From the NCBI GenBank assembly GCA_024734495.1, contig JALMQS010000075.1, positions 2,162,935 through 2,226,934 on the forward strand: a stretch of 64,000 nt of DNA. The letters run 5' to 3'. Under the pieces are notes generated by a model. That model was not told the origin of the DNA, searched no databases, and was given only the letters and a program-made list of their open reading frames with translations. Source of the stretch: Forficula auricularia. Lineage: Eukaryota > Arthropoda > Insecta > Dermaptera > Forficulidae. A program made the translations under genes and the position numbers. Positions 1-11,240 of this stretch are shown here, piece after piece (within the stretch, counting starts at the first letter, position 1; each line of letters opens with the position of its first letter).

Positions 1-429
1 ACCACTATGTAAAATTTTTTACTAACAAATTAGCATACCTGATAAGATCAACATGACATGATTCAGATTGAGAACTTGCCTACTCATCAATATTTTTTGA
101 GTTAAAGATTTGATGGTTATGATATTTGTAGCCTAGTTCTACTTAGATCAGGTATATTGGATTAAAAATTTTCATCAAACAGTTGACTTTATCAAGTGAT
201 TTTGACAAAGTTGAAAGGACCATGCTTATCGGAGCAAAAGCTAGTTAACATCTACCCTATACGCAGTGGCTAATTTGAATTTAGATAGCCGTCATTTATT
301 CGCTTATCAATTGCTATTCGAAACTAAGTAATTGATTGAGATTGGGAAGAACATATTTCTAAAAACAAACCGACCCAAATGTTAATCATCTTTAACTATA
401 TTTTATAGAAATTGTAGGTCTTAAACACA
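1..429. other. Unassigned AT-rich sequence
   Basis: No coding, RNA or repeat signature was recognised here. Confidence 0.5.
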
Positions 430-720
430 ATTGAAAATTAAATTAACATCGAGTGGATATTGATGAGGCAGTCCAAAAAAGAAGAAGATAAGATAAGATA
501 TAAACGTCGGTTTATGAATAAAAAAATAATATAAATTATTCACAAGAGAAACAAGAGATTGTCTTCTGCTTGACATCAAGCATGCAAGACAATCTCTTTG
601 TTTCTCTTTGTGAATCAACAACTCTGCTACTCTCGGCAAAACAAAAACTTTTCAAATAAATTATCTTCTTCTTTTTTGGACTGCACTCATCAATATCCAC
701 TCAATTTCATTTATCAGTCA
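430..720. mobile_element. Foldback element (family with GGACTGC arms)
   Basis: Inverted arms (GAGTGGATATTGATGAGG and GCAGTCC next to AGAAGAAG, left; the complement right) flank a central near-perfect palindrome at about 540-617. The arms match those of the foldback at 12121-12570, including a TTTATGAATAAAA stretch. A module containing CTGCTACTCTCGG lies at 622-641 in the right half. No target duplication could be assigned. Confidence 0.7.
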
Positions 721-779
721 TCATTTGTGGTCCCCAGAGGCCAAAAAGGGGCCAAAAATCCATTAGTCAGTCAGTCGTA

Positions 780-808
780 CGTATGTATGTATATGTACGT
801 ATGTACCC
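780..808. repeat. GTAT/GTAC microsatellite-like tract
   Basis: Short imperfect repeats of GTAT and GTAC. Confidence 0.6.
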
Positions 809-937
809 CTGCGTTTCGCAACCATATGTCTCAGAGCTACGAAATTCGAAACTTAAGCTCAATATAGGCTAGAAAAGAGTACATCAAACTTTTGGTTGAA
901 ATCGGAAAACTGGAAGAAGACATTTACATGAAAGATT

Positions 938-1146
938 TTTCGTATTTTTGGATTTCTCAAAAACGGCTCTAACGATTTTTTTAAAATTTGTGTATTTATC
1001 AATGATCATGAGTTATTAGTTGTGTCAAATTTTCAATCGGGATTAAAATTTGACACAACTAAATAACTCATGTCACTTGATAAATACACAAATTTTTAAA
1101 AAAATCGTTAGAGCCGTTTTTGAGAAAATCAAAAAAACGAAATAAA
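938..1146. repeat. Palindromic foldback repeat
   Basis: Arms of about 95-100 bp (containing CTCAAAAACGGCTCTAACG and its complement) meet near 1040 with almost no spacer. No terminal hairpin motif or duplication was seen. It is probably a decayed MITE. Confidence 0.7.
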
Positions 1147-1368
1147 GGTAGGGGGTGTAAATTATTAGTGTAGCGATGATTTCAAATAAATGAAAACGTG
1201 AAATTCGTGTGGTGAACACACCAGTTGATTTAATATTTATTATACAACCAATAAACAATTTTTTCTTTGTAAATTATTTAAGCTTGGAATTTATTCTTGA
1301 TTTATTTAATTTTGATACATTTGTTTTATTTATTTTCTTCACATGATAATTATCCCAAAATTGCTGAA

Positions 1369-2024
1369 TCATTTTCCTTTCTCCAGAGACTTTAAATGAC
1401 ATTTGGAGAAGATGGAGCCTGAGTATCTTTGAAGAAGACCTATTTCATTTGCAGACTTTGCAATTTTAATCGAAGTTCTTCCAAAAGTTCTTTGCGAACA
1501 GGCTGGACCGGATAAGTATTTTCTTAGTTTGAATGAAATTTCCGATATTTTCAATTCCCTATCCGTTTCATAAAAACATTCATTAACATTTGTGGAGTAA
1601 TCGGAATCCAACAATCATTTAATTTAGGCTTCTTTTTATCAAATTTTTGTTTTTTAACGCTTCGACTATGAGAGATTTTATTTCGGTGGTGTTTAGTTTC
1701 TAATAATTTTTTACTATTTACTTTATTAAGACTTCGAGTATTATAAATTTGTTTAGGTTTATGTTTGTTTTCTTTTTTGGAATTTTTATTAATAATTTTT
1801 AGATCAGCATATTTGGATGGTTTTACACGCATCGATCGAGGTTTGTCTATTGGTGCAGATGGAGGACATATTATCTCTTTCTTCTTTTGTATTTGGTCTT
1901 TCTTAGGAGTACTATCTTTTTTGCTAATTATATTTTCAACTCCAGGGTCTCCTTTTTCCAAAGGATTAGATTCTAAAATATTTAAAAACAAGTGAAATAA
2001 ATTTTCGATTTTGAAAACACTCAA
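1369..2024 (-). pseudogene. Unrecognised Lys-rich coding-like region with a frameshift
   Basis: Two overlapping minus-strand frames (157 and 81 codons) look like one former reading frame broken near 1551-1614. The first part is strongly basic (KKDSTPKKDQIQKKK, KPSKYADL, YNTRSLNK), like a nucleic-acid-binding N-terminal or ORF1/gag-type region. The second continues LDSDYSTNVNECFYETD and FGRTSIKIAKSANEIG. The first frame opens with TTG rather than ATG, and a stop lies just upstream beyond a possible splice acceptor (ATCCAAG). It could be a host exon, a degenerate mobile-element ORF1 or chance. The length in AT-rich DNA argues against chance. I assign no function. Confidence 0.4.
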
Positions 2025-2825
2025 GTCGAGGCTTAATTCCTTGGATTAAATTCAATTTAAAATGAAAACTTACGATAGTGGTGATCCTCTTCTGACATAA
2101 GAGCTTATCTAATAAAACCTCTCAACAAAAATTTTCATCAGTAAAACTAGCCTATTAGAGCTATTATACGTTAATTATACTATTATACGTTGATTTTGGA
2201 GGCTTATTTGATTTTTCACAACACTTCAGGATTTTGAGATATTTTTCCTAAACATCGAATAATGCTATTTTGACCACTTTTTCTCAAAATAAAAATATAT
2301 TTTTACTTAAGGAGGTTCTTTCGTGACAATCCACACAAAAAGTTTTAGGCTCTTAACCACTCTATAAATATGAACGGAGCTAAAATTTTAGCTTATGTTT
2401 TTTTAACGTGGATGTAATTTTCACACTATTATATTCTCTTTATGAATGGATCGTTTCCAAGCCATTGATATTATATCCCTCCAGTAAAAATAATCGCCCA
2501 AATATGTTTTTTTTTATTTTTTATCAAAACTACGAGATAAATAATTTCGTTTTTTTTTAAGTTACTCGAATATATTTGTGAAAGAACTACCTTAATAGAA
2601 AAACAGCTGCTCTTTGGTTTTCGAATTACCGCTTGTTTTTAGCCCAATCAGAACTGAATTTATAGCTAAAAACTAAAAAAATTATCTACAATATATTTTT
2701 TATTATTTGAAAAATATATATAGTTTTAGTTTTTTGCTCTAAATTTAGTTCTAATTAAGTAGAAAGCAAGGAAAGAAATGGAAATCGAAGATGAAGTTTT
2801 TCTATTAATGAAACAAAATATTTTT
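2025..2825. other. Unassigned AT-rich sequence
   Basis: Homopolymer-rich AT DNA in which nothing was recognised. Confidence 0.5.
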
Positions 2826-3110
2826 AAGAAAGAATTTAAATTTTAAGTTCAAAAATTTAAGATTTTAGTAGAAATACTTTTACATTTCATTGGGCTTCAT
2901 CCCCTCAGGAGTTGAACCTACTACTAACAAGCTTACCGGGCGTGTTTTTGACCTTAAAATTTAAATTCTTTCTTGATATATTATTTGGTTTATAGCGAAA
3001 GTTGTATTAAAAAAAATCCATCTATTATTCCAAAAAAGATACTCGAATCTTCGGGTTAATTATTTAAAAATATTATTAATATAAATATTCCAGTTACTTA
3101 TAGGTGTAAT
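2826..3110. mobile_element. tRNA-like foldback repeat, copy of the element split at 11697-11946 / 13603-13790
   Basis: Inverted arms (AGAAAGAATTTAAATTTTAAG at the left and its near-complement ending AAATTCTTTCT at the right) flank a tRNA-like segment. On the minus strand that segment has a B-box-like GGTTCAACTCC. The downstream part (TTCTTTCTTGATATATT, then CTTCGGGTTAATTATTT) recurs at 13611-13705, where the same repeat is interrupted by a younger insertion. It gives the uninterrupted reference for that site. Confidence 0.6.
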
Positions 3111-3148
3111 ATGTAGATGTTCAAAAAAATAATTTTTAAGAAAAAAAT

Positions 3149-3837
3149 AAAACCGACTTCAAAAAATTAAATGCAACAAATAAAATACACTAAAAGGCAT
3201 AAAATAATTATTATCTTATTTAGTTACAACTAAACGACGAAATAAAAACATGAAATTACTTTTTGATGTCGGTACCAAACAAACTATACTTATAAGTGAG
3301 CATACCCTCCAAACGTACTAAGTAAGATCCGTCGAGTTCGATTCATAAAAGGTATATGTTTGGCACCGGCTTCAAAAAGTAATTTTATGTTAATATATCG
3401 TCGTTTAGTTGTAACTAAATAAGATAATAATTATTTTAGGCCTTTTAGTGTATTTTATTTGTTGCATTTAATTTTTGAAGTCGGTTTTATTTATTTCTTA
3501 AAAATTATTATTATTTTTCTCTTTTAGTGATGTTATTAATAGTGATCATATCATCAGAATTTGACCAAATTAATATGACACCATCCCTAAGATACCCCCT
3601 TTCCAATAAAAAAAGAATCATCGAAATCGGTTCATAAACAAAGAAGTTAGTCCTGAACAAACCTAACAAAAAAGGTCTAATACCTATGAAAAAATGGGAC
3701 CAATCGGAAGGTAGACTGAACCCAATGCAATTTTTTTTCAAAATCGGTTCCCAATTGGCGGAGATATGAGGTAACATAGACACAAAAAAAAAAAATTCAG
3801 TCGAATAGAGAACCTCCACCTTTTTTGAAGTCGGTTA
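3149..3837. mobile_element. Repeat with AACCGACTTCAAAAA termini (copy 1)
   Basis: The ends are inverted (AACCGACTTCAAAAA and TTTTTTGAAGTCGGTT). An internal palindrome centred near 3320 has arms of about 150 bp containing GGCACCGGCTTCAAAAAGTA. A second copy is at 42695-43613. AACCGACTTCAAAAAGG-type ends are common at the 3' side of arthropod RTE-like LINEs, so an RTE-derived element is a fair guess. No reverse transcriptase was seen. Confidence 0.65.
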
Positions 3838-4190
3838 AAAAAGGGTCAAAATCGCCTCTTTCCAAGTTTGGACAAAAAATTTCACAAATCCCTGAACTGT
3901 TGTAAAAAATGAGCAAATATCATGAAAATCAGTGTAAAAAACTCTACTAGAATCAATTTTTAGATTTTCTGATTAAAATTTCTGTTTAATTTATGTGGAG
4001 TAGAGTGTAACATGTTTGATAATCGTCGTAAATTTTCATTTTAAATCTCAAATAATATAATAGAAATAAATTCATAAATTTATTCACATTAACCTAAGAA
4101 TGTTAAGTATTGTATTAATTTCACCCAAAACAATTCTGTGAAAAAACACGCCATGTTCGAAAAAGTAGTGAAATCTAGTGCGCATCCAAG
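3838..4190. other. Unassigned AT-rich sequence
   Basis: Nothing recognised. Confidence 0.5.
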
Positions 4191-4498
4191 TTAAATTCGC
4201 CAAGAAGAATTAAGTTGAGAAATAGTACTTTCAGTTAAAATGGATTCTTTCCATTTTGATTGGCAATCTAGATTTATGGATTCTACATTTTTAATTTAAA
4301 TTATTTTAATGAAACTAGGCTGGTCACGAATTGAGTTCATTTATCCCAACAGCATAATGCGTAACAGTCAAGTTTAATGAAAAAATTAATTAAAAATTTA
4401 GAATCCATAAATTAGATTGTCATTTAAAATGGAAAAAATGCATTTTAATTGAAAGTCACCTACTAATTTCTCAACTTAGTTATTCTTGGCGAATTTAG
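4191..4498. repeat. Palindromic foldback repeat
   Basis: The outer arms read TTAAATTCGCCAAGAA and its complement TTCTTGGCGAATTTA. Inner matching segments (CCATTTTGATTGGCAATCTA / TAGATTGTCATTTAAAATGG) flank a spacer near 4310-4385. Confidence 0.65.
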
Positions 4499-4499
4499 C

Positions 4500-4614
4500 T
4501 CAGCTCTGTTTCTCAAATCGGTTCTGAGCTGCAGGTGGGTCAAAAGTGGCTCGAAATTGTTCGTGTAAATAGCATACCCCGATGTCTACGGCCAAGCTCG
4601 AACTTGGCTTCCGT
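4500..4614 (+). repeat. Dispersed repeat fragment (CAGCTCTG family)
   Basis: Matches 44716-44820 over about 100 bp (CAGCTCTG, TTCTGAGCTGC, GGTCGAACTTGGC-type blocks). One copy is cut by a hAT element here and the other by a TA-flanked MITE. Confidence 0.5.
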
Positions 4615-5199
4615 CGAGGGGTGAACCGCGATTGGAATTAGGTGTACACCAACTCACTCGACTCCCTGGCTCACCGAAGAACCGTTTCTGCCCTTTCCCT
4701 GTACTACAGATACTATCACGGTGTCTGTTCAGTCGAGCTGAAATCAATTATCCTCCCTAATGCCCTCTTTACGAGAAACACGCGGTTTTCTAACGCTCAG
4801 CACCTTCTTCGCTGTCAAATTGGATAAAAGTCGAACAAGCGCTTTCGCCAACTCTTTTATCCCTTTGACCTCCAGAGACTGAACTGCCTCGCCACCATGT
4901 TTCCCGCGACTTATAACCTTCAGCTCTTTAAGACCCGTATCCACAGATACACTTCGACCCCCGACCAACCCATAAAATTCTTTCTTCTTCTTTTCACGAT
5001 GGAGGGGCCAACCCAGGCCTTTAGGGGTTGCACCTTTTTTGGTGTAACTCCTCTCTCATCATTATCATAAAAATAAAAACACCGTCTTTGGAATTACTTT
5101 GGAATTCATTAGATAATCTATTGTCATCTATTGTCTGGAAGTATTGTTGTGGAAATGGAAGTAGGTGTACACGATTTTAGGTCGCGGTTCACTCCTTCG
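4615..5199. mobile_element. hAT-like MITE interrupted by a LINE fragment
   Basis: The left end (CGAGGGGTGAACCGCG, then GGTGTACACC) and the inverted right end (GTAGGTGTACACG, then TCGCGGTTCACTCC) match the element at 5712-7263. A clear target duplication was not found. A LINE 3' end has inserted directly behind the left terminal region. Confidence 0.6.
4650..5075 (+). mobile_element. 5'-truncated LINE, reverse-transcriptase C-terminal remnant and 3' UTR
   Basis: The frame reads TNSLDSLAHRRTVSALS, then LYYRYYHGVCSVELKSI and LFTRNTRFSNAQHL, the typical region C-terminal to the RT core of CR1/jockey-type LINEs. A one-base insertion (extra T in CTTCTTCGCTG) breaks the frame, and several stops follow. 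The 3' UTR (GATGGAGGGGCCAACCCAGG, then TTAGGGGTTGCACC) is shared with 38413-38747, and the copy ends in ATAAAAATAAAA. Confidence 0.75.
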
Positions 5200-5711
5200 G
5201 TCTGCGCACTCTGTGTGCTAAATTCCCTTATTAATATATCACAAGCCTTAGAGTTCTATTTAATACTGTAAAAAAATGAGATTTTAATTAAAATATAAAT
5301 TGTAGTTTATTCTGCATTAAATATAATCTTTAAAATTCTCTCGAATTCAGCTAAATAGCACGATGAAATCCAATCGCAAACAGTTCCAAGTAATATTATA
5401 CAATTAGGTACGCTATTTAATTATTTCTGTAATTTGATGCGTTTCTGAAAAGGATTACCCTAGTCCTTTCTCTAATAAATTACATTGAAACTGCTTTCGT
5501 GGAAATACTGACTTGTTTTTGATACACAAAACAATTTGCTTATTTACTTATTAAAGGTAAAAAGATATAGGTATTTTGAAAGAGATGAATTTTGACAAAG
5601 GTTAGGAGGTGGATTATTATAATATTATTTTAGTGTTCGATTTCAGTTCTGTTATAAAAAAATGCTCGATACAAAAAAGTCGGATCTCTAGTTGCAAAAA
5701 TTAACTAATAC
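5200..5711. other. Unassigned AT-rich sequence between two hAT-like MITEs
   Basis: Nothing recognised. The right edge supplies the 8-bp duplication of the next element. Confidence 0.5.
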
Positions 5712-7263
5712 CGAGGGGTGAACCGCGACCTATTATTGTGTAGACCTATACACCTACTTCCACTTTCACTTTCATTTCCAAGTAGAAGACAATGGATGAA
5801 ATGGCCTTATCTAATGCAGTGTTTTTTTAACCTTCTGGGTCGCGACCCCCTAGGGAGTCGCGAAGCCTCGGTAAGAAAAGTAAAAAACAAAGTTTAAAAA
5901 TACATATTTGAGGGATTCCACGCCATATCGGACGGTTTGAAAAATTTTAATTTTAATTTTCCTTCATTTTTTTAGATTTTTTAGTACCCATCAAAAAACT
6001 CTTCCTGAAAATTTTGAAATTTTTTTGATCACCTGTTTAAAAGATATCGAATTTCGATTTTTCGCTCATAACTTCTTCAAAAATAATCCAAATTCAATTT
6101 TTTTTACCTACTTTTTAGAAAAAAATATTAAAAAATTATTTAAAATATTAAATATCCTAGCGCCTCCCTTTGTCTGTAATAAAAATAATCTTTTCTTCGT
6201 TCTCTAAATTTAAATTATTTAAAGTATTTTTAAATGCGATTTTTGAATTTGAAAATTTTAATCTTGTTTTTGAAACTGTACTTATCGATTTTTTTGATAA
6301 TTTTTCATTTTAAACTTCTATTCATTCTATAAATTTTAAGACTAGATTTATAGTGGTTTTAAGATAATTACTATTTTTTTCGATTTTTGAAAATTTCGAA
6401 AAAATTTATTCACTATTAATCATTATTAAAACCAACTTTTTGGTATTGAGTTCTCTTTTTTTAGTTATTTTGAATTGATTTTTATCGTTAACAGGTGTTT
6501 AAAATAAATAATTATTATTTTAGTTTGTTGAAAGAAAATTAAAAAAAAAAAAAATAGTAATTATCATAGGACCACTATCAACTTCGCTCTTAAAATATGT
6601 AGAATGAATAGAAGTTAAAAATTATCAAAAAAATCGAAGAGTAGGTACATACAGTTTCAAAAACAAGATTAAAATTTTCAAACTCAAAAATCGCATATAA
6701 AAAGTATTTAAATAAACAAAAAATTTCAAAAAAAAAAAAAAAAAATTGAATTTGGACCATTTTTGAAGAAAACCCGAAATTCGATATCTTTTAAACCGGT
6801 GATCAAAAAATTTCAAAATTTACCAGGAAGCGTTTTTTGATGGGTACTAAAAAATGTCAAAAAATGAAGGAAATCAAAAATTAAAATTTTTCAAACAGTC
6901 CTATTTGGCGTGGAATGCCCCATTTTTATTAAGAAAATTTCTCAGACCCCACTTCTCCAATAAAAGACTGAGTCGACGAAAACGAATCGAAGAAAAATGT
7001 GTTTGTTATAGATACTTAATTATGTATTTAGCCGATACCTTATAATTATAAAAATTAATAAAAATGTTGTACGAATTTGATATTTGTACCATAATAAAAT
7101 ACACGTTACAAACAGCGGGGGTAAGGGGTCGCGAATTTTTTTTTCATACTAAGGGGATCGCTTCATGAAAAAGGTTGAAAAACACTGATCTAATGAATTC
7201 CAAAATAATTCCACATAATTCCAAAGAAGTGTACACCTAATTTCAATCGCGGTTCACCCCTCT
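5712..7263. mobile_element. Non-autonomous hAT element with nested hAT
   Basis: The inverted ends CGAGGGGTGAACCGCGA / TCGCGGTTCACCCCTCT are flanked by the 8-bp direct repeat ACTAATAC (5704-5711 and 7264-7271), the hAT signature. The host element body is only about 200 bp. The rest is the younger insertion at 5817-7187. Confidence 0.85.
5817..7187. mobile_element. Nested hAT element with internal long inverted repeats
   Basis: Begins CAGTGTTTTTTTAACCTT and ends AAGGTTGAAAAACACTG. It is flanked by the perfect 8-bp duplication ATCTAATG (5809-5816, 7188-7195). Subterminal GGGTCGCGACCCC-type sequence follows the left end. Internal arms of about 350-470 bp (from 5915 and back from about 6930) are inverted copies. 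No transposase frame is present. Confidence 0.9.
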
Positions 7264-7271
7264 ACTAATAC

Positions 7272-7913
7272 GAAATGTTTTCTTTATATATCAATCAAAA
7301 TTAAAGTCAAGGGCACAATTAACTTGACTTCACTTTTGATTTTATTCGTAATAAAAAACAATTTTTGCTTAGTTTTTAAATTATTTTAAAAAGATTTTTA
7401 CATTTAAGCGAATGTTTATGAAAGTGTTAGAATCAATGACTTCATTATTTAATCTAACATCGATGGTTATCATTTTACATTAACTTTTGGCTGAAATTCG
7501 CTTAACATTAAAAAAAGCAAAATGCACGTGAACCTTTATTATTATATAATAGAATAGCGAGGAAGAAAGAATTTTTACATAGGTACCTTTATTTTGAGAA
7601 TTCAAATTTATGTCTGTTTCCTCGGACATAGTTTGATTAAATGAATCAGATGGAATTGGCCTAAATTTATTGGCTACAAACCGTTGATGCGGCCAAATTA
7701 GATACTGTAAAGTCTGAGAAATTCTTTTATTTTCCATTCTCAAAATTTTTTATTGTTATATTGATCATTAATCCGTGAGTTATTTATAAATAATAAATAT
7801 CAAGGCGTGTATACATGGAGCAACAAGGCAAGCCGAGACGAGGATGGCAATTTCGACTTTTAATTTTAAAATCGAAAAAGTGTACATTCTAATAAGAAAA
7901 TCTTATAAAATAA
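7272..7913. other. Unassigned sequence
   Basis: One 87-codon minus-strand frame (7480-7743) has no recognisable motif and average composition. I leave it uncalled as a gene. Confidence 0.4.
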
Positions 7914-8710
7914 GCTGACGTGTTCTGATGTGGCCATCCACTTGACTTTACCATACAACCTGGCCCCTCACTTATATTTAATATTTAATAAAATTATTTA
8001 TAATCATGTATGGGCATGTAGTTTTTGCTTTTTAGACTTCTGGGATCCCACTGATTATGTATACAAAATTTGGTTGAGTTTGCTCAAATGGCCTAGATTT
8101 TTAATTTTTACCCCCCCCCCCCCATTTTGGGCGGTTAGTTTTTCCATTTTTAGTCTTCTGGGGTCCCACTGATTATGTAATTTTTGGACCCAGCACCCCC
8201 CCCTCCCATTTTGGGCGGTTGGTTTTTGCATTTTTAGACTTCTGGGGTCCCACTGATTATGTATACAAAATTTGGTTGAGTTTGGTCAAATAGCCTAGAT
8301 TTTTAATTTTTAACCCCCCCCCCCCTCCACCAAAGCCCCTTAATTTTGGGTCGATATGCACCAAAATCTAATCAGCTCTTAATCTCAATGGACCAAAACT
8401 ACCTGTGAAATTTGGTTTCGATATTCACACTAGTTTTTGAGCTAGCTCGTCCACAAAATTTGGTAACGCACAGACTAACAGCTAACAGACTAACAGACAT
8501 TTTGACAAAACAATTACTATCTCGAAAAATATAATTTTTTCGATGTTCACTTATTATGGCTTTTTTGTAGAGCGAAATGCCATGGTTGCGCTCAAATTTT
8601 TTAATCAAAATAGTTTCAGCCGTTTTTGAGATATTTCGAAAAAAAGAAGGAAAAAAACACTTTTTTCATGCACGATTACAATACTTGACCATACCCTGTA
8701 TGGTAAAGAA
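7914..8710 (-). mobile_element. C/G-run repeat family, copy 1
   Basis: One end is CTGACGTGTTCTGATGTGGC then ACTTTACCATAC. The other is GACCATACCCTGTATGGTAAAG, so ACTTTACCATAC is inverted at the two sides. Internally it holds C runs of 9-12, TGGGGTCCCACTGATTATG blocks in tandem, GACGAGCTAGC-type sequence and a run of CTAACAGA. Other copies: 24887-25686, 28213-28890, 48772-49440, 62100-62683. Partial: 10870-11240, 46660-47030. Confidence 0.75.
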
Positions 8711-8973
8711 AAAAGAGTTCAAATTTTTGTTTGTAGTTATAATGCTTGAGTTTAGGTTCAAAAGGTAATAAAATAAAACGAAATTAATTAGCAATATATA
8801 CTTGTATTATTCTTAGCAAATATGAGTAATAAACATATCTAACTAGGAAAACAAAACCTTTGTTCATAAAACAAAGAATTAATTAAGAAACTACCGGTAA
8901 CCGGTAATTAATGTTCAATAAATTGGACATGATCTTAAGACACTAAATTAATCTACAATTTACAATCAAGTGT

Positions 8974-9159
8974 TCATTGGATTTTGCCGAATATTGTAGC
9001 TCTTGTAGATACATTGTTGATGAACTTCTTAGCAATAGCCAATTCAGAAATGTTTTTGGCAAGATCTCGATGAACTGACAACACACTTAAATGGTTTAGT
9101 CTTTTTTGTGACATTGTCGACCTCAACCAAGTTTTGAGCCTTCTCAGATTTGAAAATGT
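8974..9159 (-). pseudogene. hAT transposase C-terminal dimerisation domain fragment
   Basis: Sixty-one uninterrupted codons end at TGA (8974-8976). The frame reads FSNLRRLKTWLRSTMSQ, KRLNHLSVLSVHRDLAK and NISELAIAKKFI. This is the classic end of the hAT C-terminal dimerisation domain (KTxLRSTMSQxRLxxLxxLSVHRD). A stop lies just upstream and the DDE core is absent, so this is a remnant. A hAT-type end follows at 9310-9385. Confidence 0.85.
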
Positions 9160-9309
9160 TTAAGTAAAATGAGTAATTATTAGGCTAACGTTACGGCGCA
9201 AAGTTTTTAGGTTTTGTTAACGCAAACAGATAATATTATAGCATAACATAATTTATATTTATATAATAATTTTACAACTAATAATTTGGCAACAAAATTT
9301 ATTACTTTA

Positions 9310-9385
9310 AGAGGCCTTGACCTCGCAGACAAATTCCCAGGGGGTCAATTGACCCCCTGACCCCAACGATTCCGCCGTCCCTTTA
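9310..9385. mobile_element. hAT terminal region remnant
   Basis: CAGGGGGTCAATTGACCCCC then GACCCCAACGATTCCGCC is typical of the 5' end of the same hAT lineage read on the minus strand. Only about 150 bp separates it from the transposase C-terminus, so the element is internally deleted. Confidence 0.55.
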
Positions 9386-9795
9386 TACAATGTACTTATA
9401 ATGTTCACAAGCCATCAGTGCCTTTTATGGATAATATTAGTTAACGATCACCACCATGATTAACAATAATCAATCACTTAATAGTTCCTCTTTTTTTACC
9501 ATCCCCTATTTAAGGATTTCAAGAAATGGGAGAAATTATACACCAAGGTCCAAATACTTGTAGACTTTAAAATAACAACAAGATAAATAACATTTTATTT
9601 CAATTTATTGAGTAAAATTCCTTTATTTTATTTGAATTTAACAACTGATTCTCCCTGGCTTCACTTACCTCGCCAAGTTTGAAGAAGTTAATAAATAATA
9701 ATTATTATTATTTAGTTCCATTATCAGTATTACATGTGACAAATCAGAGGAAAAAATGAACAATTAAACACCGTGTTAAAACATGCGACCAATTG

Positions 9796-9835
9796 CAACG
9801 GTTCGCCAATTTATTGTGGCTTCATCAGGCACTAT
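9796..9835 (-). ncRNA. Hammerhead-like ribozyme motif (left arm)
   Basis: CTGATGA, A, stem II GCCA...TGGC, GAACC in place of GAAAC, then GTT. The bases before the core (GTGC) can pair with those after the presumed cleavage site (GCAA) for three pairs. Confidence 0.5.
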
Positions 9836-9977
9836 ACAAAAAATAAAAATTTAATTAGCAAGAAAATAATTTAATGACGAAGTGTTTTAAAAATTTGATC
9901 AGGGTAATTAATTATATTGTATTATGCTGGGTTGATTTTAATGATTGTGAATGATTCATTTATATTTATTTATTTTA

Positions 9978-10020
9978 TAGAGCCTGATGAAGCCATGATA
10001 AATTGGCGAAACATTGAAAT
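9978..10020 (+). ncRNA. Hammerhead-like ribozyme motif (right arm)
   Basis: CTGATGA, A, stem II GCCA...TGGC, GAAAC, ATT. The core is intact, but stem I is weak in this copy. Confidence 0.5.
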
Positions 10021-10231
10021 TAGTCGCATGTTTTATCACAGTGTTTAATTGTTCCTTTTTCCTCTGATTTGTCACATCTATTAATAAAATAATTATATTT
10101 TCAAAATGGAAAACTGGCTAAGAGAAATTATAAGGAACTAAGTATTTTAAAAATAAGTCTAAAGATAAAATGAATGAAGAAAAGATTAAAAATTAAATAA
10201 ATGAATTTCAAATTCAAATAGACATAGGGAT

Positions 10232-10445
10232 CAGTGGCGGACGGTGACATTTCAATCAGAGGACGCTGTCCAAAAAATAACCCTTCAACATTTTTAAAAT
10301 GTTATTTTATTTTTCGTTCATTTTTGTAAAATTCATCGATAAGCGAAGAATTTTTTTTCATCATTTTTCAAATCAACATTGGATTTAGGAAAATACTCTG
10401 ACGTTTTGAAATTTTAGGGATGAGCAGCATCCATAGACGCCACTC
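10232..10445. mobile_element. Short hAT-like MITE
   Basis: Starts CAGTGGCGGACGGTGAC and ends AGACGCCACTC. Flanked by ATAGGGAT / ATAGTGAT (7 of 8 identical). Confidence 0.6.
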
Positions 10446-10869
10446 ATAGTGATATATGGTAGTTGAGTTCGGCAATCAATGGCTAAGAAGATATAAAAGG
10501 TCTATCTATAAAAAGCATTGCACCGGATAGGCAGAGAGATCTCGGCTCGGGCTCATGTTGATCTTTTTGTCTATAATGAAAAATCTTTTCTTTATTTTTT
10601 AATTTAATAATAAATAATCTATATATATATATATAAAATTAAGGTTTTATCTGTACATTGCTCCAAATCACGCCAAATTTTGGTTGCACACGTTTCAAGC
10701 AAAGTTATGAACGAAAACACCCTCAACAAAATTCCTGTCTGTCTGACTGTTCTCGTGGGTTCCGCGAAAAGTTGCTCACGATTCACGTAAAAACGGCTGA
10801 AGGGATTATTATGAAATTTCATATTTGCATCAGATGTCTTCTAACTTACGTTTTTAGCTATATAACGTT
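10446..10869. other. Unassigned sequence with a (TA)n tract
   Basis: (TA)n at about 10619-10635. The following stretch, with CTGTCTGTCTGACTG and ACGTAAAAACGGCTGAAGGG, resembles decayed LINE sequence, but nothing can be named. Confidence 0.4.
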
Positions 10870-11240
10870 TTGATATTTTGACCCCAAAAAGGGGTTTGGT
10901 GGGGGGGGGGGGCACGAATGAAAATTATCAAATAACTCCTAAAACTATTAACTCTACGGAAAATTTTATTATGAGCAAAGTTGTAGGAGATGTGATTTCT
11001 GACAGCTTTTGTTTAAAAAAATTCTCCCAAAAACCACCCAAAAAGGGGGGGTTGAAAATATGAAAATTCTTGCCTCTTGGACCAAACTCAACCAAATTGT
11101 GTATACATAATCTGTGGGTCACTAGAAGGATAGAAATAGAAAAACTAACGACCCAACAAAAAATGAAAATTCTTAACCTTAGAGCCAACTTAACCAAATT
11201 TTATATCATAATCTGTGGGTGCCTAGAAGACTAGAAAAGC
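10870..11240 (+). mobile_element. C/G-run repeat family, partial copy
   Basis: Contains a 13-G run, GTGTATACATAATCTGTGGG and ACCAAACTCAACCAAATT blocks shared with the family's internal units. Both family ends are missing. Confidence 0.6.

Larger units (their letters stand above)
9732..10079. mobile_element. Foldback element with two outward hammerhead-like hairpins
   Basis: Arms of about 95 bp (GTGACAAATCAGAGGAAAAA left, complement right) each carry a CTGATGA-hairpin-GAA(A)C motif reading away from the centre. Inner spacer about 9832-9978. Penelope-like origin is inferred from the shared architecture with 11947-13602. Confidence 0.7.
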
